A DNA stretch of 64,000 bases from Salinibacterium sp. ZJ450 (GCF_011751885.2 NZ_CP061771.1:3534001-3598000), one strand, 5' to 3'; numbered from the stretch's first letter, positions 1 to 9,071 are shown. Numbers and translations are program-made. Notes: generated by a model not told the origin, from the letters alone.

Positions 1-678
1 CTCGACGAGGCACTGCACATGCGGGCCGACTACGGAATCACCACGTTCAAGCTCAAGGTCGGCCGGCGTCCGCTTGGGCTGGACATCGAGGCCTGCCATG
101 TGCTGCGCGCCGGACTGGGCGAGGACGTCGACCTGTATCTCGACGCCAACCGCGGCTGGACGGCCAACGAGGCCCTCGAGGTGCTGCGGCAGACCGCGGA
201 CGTGGGCCTCAGCCTGCTCGAGGAACCGTGCGATGCGAAAGAGGCGCTGAGTCGACGGCGGCTGGTCGACAAGTCCCCCATTCCCGTCGTCGGCGACGAG
301 AGCGTGCCCACCCCGGGCGATGTCTCCCGAGAGTTGCTGGCCGGCGGCTGCAATGCCATCAGCATCAAGACGGCCCGCAGCGGCTTCACCGAGGCGCAGC
401 AGATCCTGGGCCTCTGCGAGGGACTCGGCGTCGATGTCGTGATGGGCAATCAGATCGACACGCAGATCGGCACCCTCGCCACCGTGACCTTCGGGGCCGC
501 CTTTGCCGCGACCACCCGCCGCGCCGGCGAGCTCTCCAACTTCCTCGACATGAGTGACGACCTGTTGGCTGAACCCCTCGTCATCCGGGATGGCGTCATC
601 CCGACCCGGCGGGTGCCCGGAGTCGGCGCCGTGATCGACGACGACAAGCTCGACCGCTACCGTCAGGACAAGGACTAG
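1..678 (+). CDS. catB: Muconate cycloisomerase, C-terminal part (5' end outside window)
   Basis: The open frame enters from base 1, so about the last 225 residues are present. It is an enolase-superfamily (MR/MLE) barrel. The visible catalytic set is the KLK pair, an Asp in DANRGW, a Glu in LEEP, an Asp in GDES and a Lys in SIKTARSG. CatB converts cis,cis-muconate to muconolactone in the catechol ortho pathway. The next two genes encode muconolactone isomerase and catechol 1,2-dioxygenase, which favours muconate over other MR/MLE substrates such as dipeptides or chloromuconate. The gap to catC is 8 nt, so the two are probably cotranscribed. Confidence 0.9.
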   Translation, partial: LDEALHMRADYGITTFKLKVGRRPLGLDIEACHVLRAGLGEDVDLYLDANRGWTANEALEVLRQTADVGLSLLEEPCDAKEALSRRRLVDKSPIPVVGDESVPTPGDVSRELLAGGCNAISIKTARSGFTEAQQILGLCEGLGVDVVMGNQIDTQIGTLATVTFGAAFAATTRRAGELSNFLDMSDDLLAEPLVIRDGVIPTRRVPGVGAVIDDDKLDRYRQDKD

Positions 679-686
679 GAGACCCC

Positions 687-965
687 GTGCTCTTTCTCGT
701 GCGTATGGATGTCAACATCCCCACCACCATGCCCGCTGACGACGCCGCGGCCATCAAGGCCACCGAGAAGGCGTACTCGCAGCAGCTTCAACGCGACGGC
801 CGCTGGGTGCACATCTGGCGGGTGGTCGGCGAGTACGCGAACTACTCGGTATTCGATGTGGCGAGCAACGACGAGTTGCACGACATCCTCTCGGGCTTGC
901 CTCTGTTCCCTTACATGACCATCACCGTCACCCCTCTTGCGCAGCATCCGTCTTCGATTTCTTGA
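687..965 (+). CDS. catC: Muconolactone delta-isomerase
   Basis: The protein is 92 residues, the usual size for this small ferredoxin-like-fold enzyme. It begins MLFLVRMDVNIP, contains a conserved GRWVHIWRVVGEYANYSVFD stretch and ends near PLFPYMTITVTPL. It isomerises muconolactone to 3-oxoadipate enol-lactone. The start is GTG with AGGAG directly over the catB stop and a 5-nt spacer, so translation is probably coupled to catB. It lies between catB and catA. Confidence 0.95.
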   Translation: MLFLVRMDVNIPTTMPADDAAAIKATEKAYSQQLQRDGRWVHIWRVVGEYANYSVFDVASNDELHDILSGLPLFPYMTITVTPLAQHPSSIS

Positions 966-1023
966 GACCACACCAGACCACTGACAAAAGGCAACAACAC
1001 AAGCACTGACAAAGGAGTTAGTC

Positions 1024-1884
1024 ATGACTGACACGCGTGATGAGACCACCGCAACCGCGGCCGCCTCGGGCCAGACCGCCACGGAACGCTTCCGCGAGAG
1101 CGGGAGAGTCGGGGCGGCGGAGATCAGCACGGAGCGGGTCAACCTGCTCGCCTCCCGGGTGATCAAGGCCGTCAACGACACCGTGCTTGAGGAGAAGGTG
1201 ACCTACGACGAGTACAACGCGCTCAAGGCGTGGCTGATCAGGGTGGGCGAGGACGGCGAATGGCCGCTGTTCCTCGACGTCTGGATCGAGCACTCGGTCG
1301 AGCAGGTCGCGAACGAGAACCGGCACGGTTCACAGGGGTCGATCGAGGGCCCGTATTACGTGCCCGACGCCCCGGTGCAGCAGAGTCCGACCAAGCTGCC
1401 GATGCGCGAGGACGAACCCGGAACGCCGCTGCTGTTCCGGGGCCGGGTGACGAACGTCGCCGGCGATCCGCTGCCCGACGCGAAGATCGAGATCTGGCAC
1501 GCCGACGACCTCGGCTTCTACTCGCAGTTCGCCCCGGGCCTGCCGGAGTGGAACCTGCGGGCGACCGTCCCGGTGGAGCCAGACGGCCAGTTCCACATCG
1601 ATACGATGCAGCCGGCTCCGTACCAAATCCCCACGGATGGCGCGTGCGGGGCGCTGATCAAGGCGGCGGGTTGGCACGCCTGGCGCCCGGCCCACATCCA
1701 CCTCAAGGTGTCGGCGCCGGAGCACCAGCTGATCACGACACAGCTGTACTTCACCGGCGACGCGCATATCTCCGACGACATTGCGTCCGCCGTGAAGGAG
1801 TCTCTGATCCTCGATCCGCAGCCGCGGTCCGACGATCAGGGCAAGGAGGTCACCTACGACTTCGTGCTCGACCCGGCGGAGTAG
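1024..1884 (+). CDS. catA: Catechol 1,2-dioxygenase
   Basis: This 286-residue intradiol dioxygenase cleaves catechol to cis,cis-muconate using non-haem Fe(III). The expected iron ligands are all visible: Tyr166 (GFYSQF), Tyr200 (APYQIP), and His224 and His226 (RPAHIH). An N-terminal helical dimerisation domain precedes the catalytic beta-sandwich, which starts near GSIEGPYYVP. A strong AAAGGAG lies 7-8 nt before the ATG. Gene order here is catB-catC-catA, with catA last. A perfect hairpin follows the stop codon. Confidence 0.95.
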   Translation: MTDTRDETTATAAASGQTATERFRESGRVGAAEISTERVNLLASRVIKAVNDTVLEEKVTYDEYNALKAWLIRVGEDGEWPLFLDVWIEHSVEQVANENRHGSQGSIEGPYYVPDAPVQQSPTKLPMREDEPGTPLLFRGRVTNVAGDPLPDAKIEIWHADDLGFYSQFAPGLPEWNLRATVPVEPDGQFHIDTMQPAPYQIPTDGACGALIKAAGWHAWRPAHIHLKVSAPEHQLITTQLYFTGDAHISDDIASAVKESLILDPQPRSDDQGKEVTYDFVLDPAE

Positions 1885-1908
1885 CGCCGGAGCGGAGGAT
1901 TTCGGGGG

Positions 1909-1946
1909 CTCGGGCGGCCACAATCTCGCGATTGTGGCCGCCCGAG
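1909..1946. terminator. Bidirectional terminator between catA and purM
   Basis: A perfect 17-bp inverted repeat (1909-1925 with 1930-1946) has a TCGC loop. It begins 24 bp after the catA stop and lies between two convergent genes. Only a short T run follows on the plus strand. Confidence 0.85.
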
Positions 1947-2046
1947 CGCGCGTTTACCTCCCGAGCGAGCTACGTTCCCGGAGCGCAGAGCTACCGGCCA
2001 CGCGTTACTGGCGCAGCGTCACTGGCGCAGCGCTACCGGCGGGGCG

Positions 2047-3141
2047 TCAGGCCGCGTAGGCCGACACCAGGCGCACCGCACCGCCGTCGACGCCCTTGGC
2101 GCCCTGCTCGAAGCCGGTGAAGTCGCGCTTCTCCGTGCTGACGCGACCCGCCACCCAGGAACGGATACCGCGAGCCTCGAGCGCGCGCACAACGGAGGTG
2201 GCAGCATCCGCTGATACCACTGCGAACATGCCGATGCCGAGATTCCAGGTGCTTTCGGTTTCTTCCAGGCTCATCGAGCCCCAGTCGGCGAGCACGCGGA
2301 ACACGGGCGCCGGCGACCAGGTGGAGCGGTCGACCTCAACCCAAGAGCCGATCGGCAGCACGCGGGCCAGGTTCGCGGCGATGCCGCCGCCGGTCACATG
2401 ACTGAGCGAGTGGATCGCGCCGGGCAGCTCCTCGAGCACGCCCACCAGCGGGCCGGTGTACAGGCGGGTCGGCTCGAGCAGTACCTCGCCGATCACGCCG
2501 CCGAGGTCGTCGGAGTGGTCGCTGTAGCCAAGGTCACGGCCGGCGAGCAGGTGCCGCACCAGGGAGTATCCGTTGCTGTGCAGGCCGCTGGATTCCATCG
2601 CGATCACGACGTCGCCGTGACGAACCTTCTCGGCGCCGAGCATGGCGTCGGCTTCGACGACACCCACCGCGGCTCCCGCCACGTCGTAGTCGTCTGGGCC
2701 GAGCAGTCCGGGGTGTTCGGCGGTCTCGCCGCCGACCAGCGCGGTGCCGGTGGCCGAGCAAGCCTCGGCGATGCCGCGCACGATGGCCGCGATGCGCTCG
2801 GGAACCACCTTGCCGCAAGCGATGTAGTCGGTCATGAATAGCGGCTTGGCGCCGACCACGATGATGTCGTCAACCACCATGCCCACCAGGTCTTGCCCGA
2901 TGGTGTCGTGCTTGTCGAGCGCCTGCGCGATGGCCACCTTGGTGCCCACGCCATCCGTGGACGTCGCAAGCAGCGGCCGATCGAATTTTGTCAGGAAACT
3001 CACGTCATAGAGCCCGGCGAACCCGCCGACGCCGCCCAGAACACTGGAATTGTGGGTCTTCGCGACCGCCGACTTCATCAGTTCCACGGCGAGATCGCCG
3101 GCAGCCGTGTCGACCCCAGCCTCTTGGTACTTGTTGGCCAT
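2047..3141 (-). CDS. purM: Phosphoribosylformylglycinamidine cyclo-ligase (AIR synthetase)
   Basis: The protein is 364 residues. PurM closes the imidazole ring of aminoimidazole ribotide using ATP. The N-terminus reads YQEAGVDTAAGD. Typical GGFAGLYD, ATSTDGVGTK, DLVGMVVDDI, GGETAEHPG and HVTGGGIAANL motifs follow in family order. It is divergent from purF across a short intergenic region. Conserved purine neighbours (purF, purD, purC, purS, purQ, purL) make the assignment secure. Confidence 0.97.
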   Translation of the reverse strand: MANKYQEAGVDTAAGDLAVELMKSAVAKTHNSSVLGGVGGFAGLYDVSFLTKFDRPLLATSTDGVGTKVAIAQALDKHDTIGQDLVGMVVDDIIVVGAKPLFMTDYIACGKVVPERIAAIVRGIAEACSATGTALVGGETAEHPGLLGPDDYDVAGAAVGVVEADAMLGAEKVRHGDVVIAMESSGLHSNGYSLVRHLLAGRDLGYSDHSDDLGGVIGEVLLEPTRLYTGPLVGVLEELPGAIHSLSHVTGGGIAANLARVLPIGSWVEVDRSTWSPAPVFRVLADWGSMSLEETESTWNLGIGMFAVVSADAATSVVRALEARGIRSWVAGRVSTEKRDFTGFEQGAKGVDGGAVRLVSAYAA

Positions 3142-3213
3142 GCGTTGTTCCGTTCTGCGGCGTGAAAGACTGTCTTCGGCAATTACAACTCTATGGTCTG
3201 GAGCGCGTTCCGC

Positions 3214-4671
3214 ATGTGCGGCATCGTGGGCATCGTCTCATCACACCCCGTCAATCAACTCGTCTACGACAGCCTTGCGCTGCTCCAACACCGCGGTCAG
3301 GATTCCACCGGAATCGCGACCGCGGAGGGCAACATCCTGCATATGCAGAAGGCCAAGGGTCAGGTGCGCGAGGCGTACCGCACCCGTGACATGCGCAGCC
3401 TGCTCGGCAACATGGGCATCGGGCACGTGCGTTACGCCACCCGTGGGATCGCATCCGCCGAAGAAGAAGCCCAGCCGTTCTATGTGAACGCGCCGTACGG
3501 CATCACGCTGATCCACAACGGCAACCTGACCAACACCCGGGAACTGACCCGCGAGCTGTTCACCATCGACCGCCGGCACCTGAATACGTCGTCGGACACC
3601 GAGCTGCTGGTCAACGTGCTCGCGCACGAACTGCAGCAGGAGGTCTCGGGGCTCGACCTCGACCCCGACCAGATCTTCAACGCCGTCTCCCGGGTGCACC
3701 AGCGGGTCGAAGGCTCCTACGCGGCCATCGCGCTGATCGCCGGGCACGGGCTGCTGGCGTTCCGCGACCCGTTCGGCATCCGCCCGCTGATCCTCGGCGT
3801 GCGGCACGTCGAGGGCGAACCGGACGAGTGGGTCGTCGCCAGCGAATCGCTGGTGCTCGAGGCCGGCGGATACGAGATCGTCCGCGATGTCGCGCCCGGC
3901 GAGGCCGTGTTCATCAGCCGCGACGGCCGGATGGAGTCCCGCCAGTGCGCGGCCAACCCCCGACTGATCCCCTGCTCGTTCGAATACGTCTACCTGGCCC
4001 GGCCCGACTCGATCATGAACGGCATCTCGGTTTACGACGCGCGGCTGCGCCTCGGCGACCGGCTGGCCGACACCATCGCCACCCACGCGCCGCTCGGGGA
4101 CATCGACGTGGTGATGCCGATCCCGGACTCGTCACGCCCCGCCGCCATGCAGGTGGCCCAGAAGCTCGGCATCGAATACCGCGAGGGCTTCTACAAGAAC
4201 CGCTACGTCGGCCGCACCTTCATCATGCCCGGCCAGGCGGAGCGCTCCCGTTCGGTGCGACAGAAGTTGAACGCAATGAGCTCGGAGTTCAAGGGCAAGA
4301 ACATCCTGATCGTGGACGACTCGATCGTGCGCGGCACCACCTCAAAGCAGATCGTGGAGATGGCGCGCGCCGCCGGCGCGAACAACGTCACCTTCACCTC
4401 GGCAGCCCCGCCGGTGCGCTTCCCGCACGTGTACGGCATCAACATGCCGTCGCGGCAGGAGCTGGTCGCGCACGGCCGCAAGATCCCCGAGATCGCCACC
4501 CTGCTCGGCGCCGACCGCATGATCTACCAGGAGGTCGCCGACATGGAGTCGGCGATCATCGAGGGGTCGTCGGTCACGTCGCTCGAGATGAGCTGCTTCA
4601 CCGGCGACTACGTGACCGGCACGGTCACCCCGGAATACCTAGCTTGGGTCGAGGCGAACCAGCTGTCTTAG
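3214..4671 (+). CDS. purF: Amidophosphoribosyltransferase
   Basis: PurF makes 5-phosphoribosylamine, the first committed purine step. The N-terminal Ntn glutaminase domain begins MCGIVGI, which needs Cys next to Met as the nucleophile. The C-terminal phosphoribosyltransferase domain carries ILIVDDSIVRGTTS. An ATG at 3193 would add seven residues and bury the nucleophile. A TACAAC -10-like box at 3184-3189 lies almost on that ATG, while GGAG at 3202 serves the ATG at 3214, so I chose 3214 (485 residues). Confidence 0.95.
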   Translation: MCGIVGIVSSHPVNQLVYDSLALLQHRGQDSTGIATAEGNILHMQKAKGQVREAYRTRDMRSLLGNMGIGHVRYATRGIASAEEEAQPFYVNAPYGITLIHNGNLTNTRELTRELFTIDRRHLNTSSDTELLVNVLAHELQQEVSGLDLDPDQIFNAVSRVHQRVEGSYAAIALIAGHGLLAFRDPFGIRPLILGVRHVEGEPDEWVVASESLVLEAGGYEIVRDVAPGEAVFISRDGRMESRQCAANPRLIPCSFEYVYLARPDSIMNGISVYDARLRLGDRLADTIATHAPLGDIDVVMPIPDSSRPAAMQVAQKLGIEYREGFYKNRYVGRTFIMPGQAERSRSVRQKLNAMSSEFKGKNILIVDDSIVRGTTSKQIVEMARAAGANNVTFTSAAPPVRFPHVYGINMPSRQELVAHGRKIPEIATLLGADRMIYQEVADMESAIIEGSSVTSLEMSCFTGDYVTGTVTPEYLAWVEANQLS

Positions 4672-4695
4672 CCGGTGGTCGCGGGCTGGGTCGAG

Positions 4696-5025
4696 CTACT
4701 GCTCGATCTCGCCCTCGACCTCTTCCGGCACGGCGTCCACGTGGATGCGCTCGGCGTCGACCGCCTGGGCGTGCTTGCTGGCGCGCCGGTCGAGCAGCAG
4801 TGCCACCACGGCGCCGACCACGACGCCGGCGGGGATGCCGAAGATCAGGAAGTAGCCGAACAAGGTGCCGAAGCCGATGTTCGGGTCGGTGGGGTACAGC
4901 GCGGTCACGATGAAAGTGACGACGGCGCCGAGCCCTCCGCCGGCGATGAGGAACACCGGGATCTTCGGCGCGCGCCGAACGCGCACCTTCGCAGTGTCGG
5001 TGGTTCCCTCGCGGTCGTCGTTCAT
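4696..5025 (-). CDS. Small two-helix membrane protein, unknown function
   Basis: The protein is 109 residues. A charged N-terminus with RVRRAPKIPVF is followed by two hydrophobic segments (about residues 22-43 and 52-77) separated by YPTDPNIGFG, then a polar acidic tail. Similar small proteins are common in actinobacteria, often beside purine genes, and are sometimes labelled as potassium-transport proteins without good support. It is convergent with purF, whose stop lies 24 nt away. The ATG at 5025 excludes an out-of-context upstream extension. The function is not known to me. Confidence 0.75.
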   Translation of the reverse strand: MNDDREGTTDTAKVRVRRAPKIPVFLIAGGGLGAVVTFIVTALYPTDPNIGFGTLFGYFLIFGIPAGVVVGAVVALLLDRRASKHAQAVDAERIHVDAVPEEVEGEIEQ

Positions 5026-5093
5026 GCCTCCATTGTCGCGCACGTGAGTGTGGGCGGATGTCGGGAGGCGAATGTCGGTCAGACGGATGTCGC

Positions 5094-5462
5094 TCAGGCC
5101 GCGGCCACCCGCAACACGGGCAACTGCCCGGCCAGGTCGGCGCGCGAGCCCGACGCGCTCACCCGGTCGGCCGCCAGCGCGTCGTCCCAGGACAGCGAAC
5201 CGGTGGCGAGAGCCACCCAGGTGGCGGCATCCGTCTCGATCACGTTCGGCGGAGTACCGCGGGTGTGCCGTGGCCCTTCGATCGCCTGCACCGCACCGAA
5301 GGGCGGCACGCGCACCTCGACGGTGTTTCCCGGTGCCCGCTCGGCCAGCAGCTGCAGGAGGTAGCGCACCGCCAACGCAGTAGCCTCCCGGTCGGTGTCG
5401 CCACTCAACTCCTTGCGCACCGCCGCCTCGCCGACGATGGCAACGATCTTTGCCTTGCCCAT
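5094..5462 (-). CDS. Sterol-carrier-like small protein
   Basis: The protein is 122 residues. It starts MGKAKIVAIVGEAAVRKEL and continues with an alternating beta pattern and a TWVALATGSLSWDDALAADRVSASGSRADL segment. This resembles the SCP2-like C-terminal domain found in mycothiol-associated and purF-adjacent actinobacterial proteins (compare the gene next to purF in mycobacteria). It probably binds a hydrophobic ligand; the substrate is unknown. A TAGCGT box lies exactly 6 nt upstream of ATG 5462, which fits a leaderless transcript divergent from purD. Confidence 0.7.
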   Translation of the reverse strand: MGKAKIVAIVGEAAVRKELSGDTDREATALAVRYLLQLLAERAPGNTVEVRVPPFGAVQAIEGPRHTRGTPPNVIETDAATWVALATGSLSWDDALAADRVSASGSRADLAGQLPVLRVAAA

Positions 5463-5468
5463 GCTTCA

Positions 5469-5516
5469 ACGCTACCTGCCACGGTTGACGGGTGAGCCGC
5501 CGGGTACGCTGACAAG
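5469..5516. promoter_or_regulatory. Divergent leaderless promoters for the SCP-like gene and purD
   Basis: On the minus strand TAGCGT (5474-5469) is followed by TGAAGC and the ATG at 5462. On the plus strand TACGCT (5505-5510) is followed by GACAAG and the purD GTG at 5517. Both put the expected transcription start on the start codon. No Shine-Dalgarno sequence is evident for either gene. Confidence 0.6.
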
Positions 5517-6761
5517 GTGAGAATTCTCGTCCTCGGATCCGGTGCCCGCGAGCACGCCATCGTCACTGCTCTGCTCAGTGAGAACGTCGGCCATGAGATC
5601 ACCGCGGCACCCGGCAACGCCGGCATCGCCGCGGATGTCGCCGTGGTGGCGCTCGACCCCACCAACGGCGCCGTGGTCGCGGAGTACTCGATCGAGAACG
5701 ACATCGAGCTGGTCATCATCGGACCGGAGGCCCCGCTCGTGGCCGGCGTCGCCGACGAACTGCGCCAGCGCGGCATCGCCGTGTTCGGCCCGGGCAAGGC
5801 CGCCGCGCAGCTGGAGGGCTCCAAGACCTTCGCGAAGTACATCATGGAGACGGCGGGCGTGCCCACCGGCCGCGCCGACCGCGCCGGCACCATCGAGGAT
5901 GCGATCGCGCTGCTCGACGAGTTCGGCGCCCCATACGTGGTGAAGGCCGACGGGCTCGCCGCCGGCAAGGGCGTGATCGTCACCAGCGACCGGGACGCCG
6001 CCCTTGAGCACGCCCGGCACTACCTGCAGCAGGGCAGCGTGCTGGTCGAGGAGTTCCTCGACGGACAGGAAGTCTCCCTGTTCCTGCTCAGCGACGGGCA
6101 CACCGTGCTGCCGCTCAGCCCCGCCCAGGACTACAAGCGGCTCGGCGACGACGACGCCGGACCGAACACCGGCGGCATGGGCGCATACTCGCCGCTGCCC
6201 TGGCTGCCTGACGGCTTCGTCGACGAGGTGATCGACAGGGTGGCACTGCCCACCGTGCGGCAGCTCGCCCAGGAGCAGACGCCGTTCATCGGCCTGCTCT
6301 ACTGCGGCCTGATCATCACCGCCGACGGCATCCGCGTGATCGAGTTCAATGCCCGCTTCGGCGACCCCGAGACCCAGGTGGTGCTGCCGCGCCTGCTCAC
6401 CCCGCTGAGCGGCCTGCTTTACGCCGCCGCCACCGGCCGCCTGTCAGAACAGCCCAGACCGGAGTTCACAACGGATGTCGCGGTGGGTGTGGTGCTCGCC
6501 AGCGAGGGCTACCCCGAGGAACCGATCACCGGGCGCGCGATCACCGGCCTCGACCGGCTCGAGGGAGTAACCGTGGCTCACGCCGCCACCGCCCACGCCG
6601 CCGACGGACACTTCGTCGCCACCGGCGGGCGTGTGCTCACGGTCGTGGCCACCGCCCCCGACTTCGCGGAAGCCCGCGCCACCGTCTACCGGGAGCTGCA
6701 GAAGATCTCGCTCGAGGGCGGCCAGTTCCGCACCGACATCGCCGCGCGGGTCGCCCGATGA
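5517..6761 (+). CDS. purD: Phosphoribosylamine-glycine ligase (GAR synthetase)
   Basis: The protein is 414 residues, the normal length. It joins glycine to phosphoribosylamine with ATP. The N-terminus RILVLGSGAREHAI, the ATP-grasp segment VVKADGLAAGKGV and the GGMGAYSP and EFNARFGDPE motifs are all present. The start is GTG with a -10-like box 6 nt upstream, suggesting leaderless translation. Its stop overlaps the purC ATG by 4 nt, so the two are translationally coupled. Confidence 0.97.
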   Translation: MRILVLGSGAREHAIVTALLSENVGHEITAAPGNAGIAADVAVVALDPTNGAVVAEYSIENDIELVIIGPEAPLVAGVADELRQRGIAVFGPGKAAAQLEGSKTFAKYIMETAGVPTGRADRAGTIEDAIALLDEFGAPYVVKADGLAAGKGVIVTSDRDAALEHARHYLQQGSVLVEEFLDGQEVSLFLLSDGHTVLPLSPAQDYKRLGDDDAGPNTGGMGAYSPLPWLPDGFVDEVIDRVALPTVRQLAQEQTPFIGLLYCGLIITADGIRVIEFNARFGDPETQVVLPRLLTPLSGLLYAAATGRLSEQPRPEFTTDVAVGVVLASEGYPEEPITGRAITGLDRLEGVTVAHAATAHAADGHFVATGGRVLTVVATAPDFAEARATVYRELQKISLEGGQFRTDIAARVAR

Positions 6762-7621
6762 CCGCGCAGTCGCCGACCGAACAAGTCCCCGGCTGGGCGC
6801 ACACCTACTCCGGCAAGGTGCGGGATCTCTACACCCCGGCCGACGGCTCGTCCGACCGGATGCTGGTGGTCGCCAGCGACCGCGTCAGCGCCTTCGATCA
6901 CGTGCTCGAGCCCGGCATCCCCGGCAAAGGGAAACTCCTCACCGAGCTCAGCATGTGGTGGTTCGCCCAGCTGAGCGAGGTGCCGAACCACCTGGTGGAT
7001 GGCGACATCCCGGCGGCCGTGGCCGGCCGCGCCATGCTGGTGAAGACGCTGGATATGTTCCCCGTCGAGTGCGTCGTGCGCGGCTACCTCTCCGGCAGCG
7101 GCTGGGTTGAGTACCAGCAGTCGCAGAGCGTCTGCGGCGTCGCCCTGCCGAGCGGCCTGCGCGACGGCGACCGCCTCCCCGAGCCGATCTACACACCGGC
7201 GTGGAAGGCCCCCATGGGCGAGCACGACGAGAACATCACCTTTGAGCGCACTGTTCAGTTGGTGGGTGCCGAGGCGGCAACCTCCCTTCGTGACCTGTCT
7301 CTGCAGATCTTCCACCGGGCATCCGACATTGCGGAAAGCTGCGGCGTGATCCTGGCCGATACCAAGTTCGAGTTCGGTTCAGACGAGAACGGCGTGATCA
7401 CGCTCGGCGACGAGGTACTGACCTCCGACTCCAGCCGATACTGGGACGCCGAGCTCTACAACAGCGGGGATCGCACCGCCAGTTTCGACAAGCAGATTGT
7501 TCGTAACTGGCTACTGGCACACTGGGACCGCGTCGGCGACCCGCCGGTGTTACCTCCCGAGATCGTCGAGCAGACCGCAAGCCGATATCGCGAACTCATC
7601 AACCGACTGACTGGAGCCTGA
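6758..7621 (+). CDS. purC: SAICAR synthetase
   Basis: The protein is 287 residues and ligates aspartate to carboxyaminoimidazole ribotide. Motifs seen are YSGKVRDLY at the N-terminus, VASDRVSAFDHV, VECVVRGYLSGSGW, and DTKFEFG with DEVLTSDSSRYW. It overlaps purD by four bases (ATGA) and is followed one base later by a GNAT gene, so it sits in the middle of a purD-purC-GNAT unit. Confidence 0.97.
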   Translation: MTAQSPTEQVPGWAHTYSGKVRDLYTPADGSSDRMLVVASDRVSAFDHVLEPGIPGKGKLLTELSMWWFAQLSEVPNHLVDGDIPAAVAGRAMLVKTLDMFPVECVVRGYLSGSGWVEYQQSQSVCGVALPSGLRDGDRLPEPIYTPAWKAPMGEHDENITFERTVQLVGAEAATSLRDLSLQIFHRASDIAESCGVILADTKFEFGSDENGVITLGDEVLTSDSSRYWDAELYNSGDRTASFDKQIVRNWLLAHWDRVGDPPVLPPEIVEQTASRYRELINRLTGA

Positions 7622-7622
7622 G

Positions 7623-8072
7623 GTGCCTGAAGTCCGCGAAGTACCGTTTGAGCACGCCGACAGCACCATGCTGCGGGCCGCCCAGAAGGCGGAACTGGCC
7701 GCCCGCTACGGCACCCACGACTCCGAACCGGGCGTCGCGCCCTCGGCAGCAGACGTCACCGCGTTCTTCGTGGCCTACGAAGACGGCATGCCTGCCGGCT
7801 GCGGAGGCCTTCGCCTGCTCAGCGACGACGAAGCCGAAATCAAGCGGATGTATGTCACGCCCGCGCACCGCGGAACCGGCATCTCGGTGGCCGTGCTCGA
7901 GGCGATCGAGGCGTTCGGCCGCGAGAGCGGGCTCACCAAGCTGGTGCTCGAAACCGGAACACTGCAGCCCGACGCGATGCGTTTCTACGAGCGCGAGGGG
8001 TACACCCGCATCCCGAACTTCGGGGCGTACGTGGATTCCGAGCTGTCGGTCTGTTACGCGAAGGCGCTCTAG
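7623..8072 (+). CDS. GNAT-family N-acetyltransferase
   Basis: The protein is 149 residues with one GNAT domain. The acetyl-CoA loop is in the segment MYVTPAHRGTGISVAVLEAIE, followed by LVLETGTLQPDAMRFYEREGY, the usual motif A/B arrangement. The GTG start is one base after the purC stop. The acceptor substrate is unknown; association with purine genes may be only operon economy. Confidence 0.85.
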   Translation: MPEVREVPFEHADSTMLRAAQKAELAARYGTHDSEPGVAPSAADVTAFFVAYEDGMPAGCGGLRLLSDDEAEIKRMYVTPAHRGTGISVAVLEAIEAFGRESGLTKLVLETGTLQPDAMRFYEREGYTRIPNFGAYVDSELSVCYAKAL

Positions 8073-8138
8073 CCCCGCTCAGACCCGGGCAGACGCCCCA
8101 GCGAGCACGATCGCGGGAATGCTCGGAGTGCGCGCGCG

Positions 8139-8170
8139 GTTCAATTGTGCGAGAATAGTTGAACATTCAA
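8139..8170 (+). promoter_or_regulatory. Candidate operator with three TTCAA/TTGAA half-sites
   Basis: GTTCAA (8139-8144) is matched by TTGAAC (8159-8164), and a third copy completes the palindrome TTGAACATTCAA (8159-8170). The cluster lies just upstream of the ATG at 8183, with GGAAG as the likely ribosome site. A transcription factor of MarR or similar type is a reasonable guess, but no regulator gene is adjacent. Confidence 0.45.
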
Positions 8171-8182
8171 GGAAGTGGTGAA

Positions 8183-9055
8183 ATGAGCGCAGCACAGCAG
8201 GACATTCTGTCCGCCGGCACCGGGATGGGTGCGGTAACCCTCAAGGTCGGCAACCTGGACCGCATGATCGGGTACTACACCCAGGGAGTGGGCCTCGACC
8301 TGCTGTCCCAGGAAGGTGACACCGCGGTACTCGGCCGACCCGGCCGGCCGTCGCTGATCCTGCAGCTCACGCCCGAACTGAAGCATGCGCCGCAGGGCTC
8401 CGCGGGCCTGTATCACACGGCATTCCTGTTCGCCGAGAAGCCCGATCTCGCGGCATCCGTCTACTCTGTGGCCCGCAAGTTCCCGAACACCTTCACCGGC
8501 AGCTCCAACCATTACGTCAGCGAGGCCTTCTACTTCAACGACCCCGAGGGCAACGGCGTCGAGCTGTACTGGGACACCGACCCGGCAAGCTGGAAGTGGA
8601 ACAACGGCTCCATCCACATGGGCACGGAGTACCTCGACCCCAACCGCTTCCTGCAGGAGAACATCACCGAGGCCGGCATGACCGACACCGGTAACGGGGA
8701 CGCCGGAGTAGGCCACGTGCACCTCAAGGTCGGCGACATCCGCACCGCCAAGGAGTTCTACGTCGACACGGTCGGTTTCGAAACCACCATCGAGTACGGC
8801 ACCCAGGCGCTGTTCGTAAGCGCTGGCGGTTACCACCACCACCTCGGCATGAACACCTGGGAGAGCTCCGGAGCCGGCGCCCGCACGCCCGCGCTCGGAC
8901 TCGGCGAGGTGTCAATCAAGGTTCCGACCGCGGAGGAACTCGGCGCGCTCAGCGAGCGGCTCTCATCGCGCAAGGTCGAGGTGATCAACACGGGCACCGA
9001 GGTGCGCTTCAACGACCCGTGGGCGAACCTGGTGCGCGTGACCGCCGAGGTGTAA
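8183..9055 (+). CDS. Two-domain VOC (glyoxalase/extradiol dioxygenase fold) protein
   Basis: The protein is 290 residues with two vicinal-oxygen-chelate modules. One begins near GAVTLKVGNLDRMIGYYTQGVGL, the other near VGHVHLKVGDIRTAKEFYVDTVGF. Possible metal residues are His in YHTAFLF, Glu in GVELYWD, His in GHVHLKV and the HHHLG run. The layout resembles CatE-type catechol 2,3-dioxygenase-like proteins of Firmicutes and actinobacteria. The exact substrate cannot be read. The ATG at 8183 with upstream AAGGAAG is preferred over 8159, which lies inside the palindrome. Confidence 0.85.
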   Translation: MSAAQQDILSAGTGMGAVTLKVGNLDRMIGYYTQGVGLDLLSQEGDTAVLGRPGRPSLILQLTPELKHAPQGSAGLYHTAFLFAEKPDLAASVYSVARKFPNTFTGSSNHYVSEAFYFNDPEGNGVELYWDTDPASWKWNNGSIHMGTEYLDPNRFLQENITEAGMTDTGNGDAGVGHVHLKVGDIRTAKEFYVDTVGFETTIEYGTQALFVSAGGYHHHLGMNTWESSGAGARTPALGLGEVSIKVPTAEELGALSERLSSRKVEVINTGTEVRFNDPWANLVRVTAEV

Positions 9056-9071
9056 CCCGCTCGACGACAGG

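Noticed and set aside
3193-3213. An earlier ATG for purF
   Set aside because: It would bury the N-terminal catalytic Cys, and it lies right after a -10-like box.
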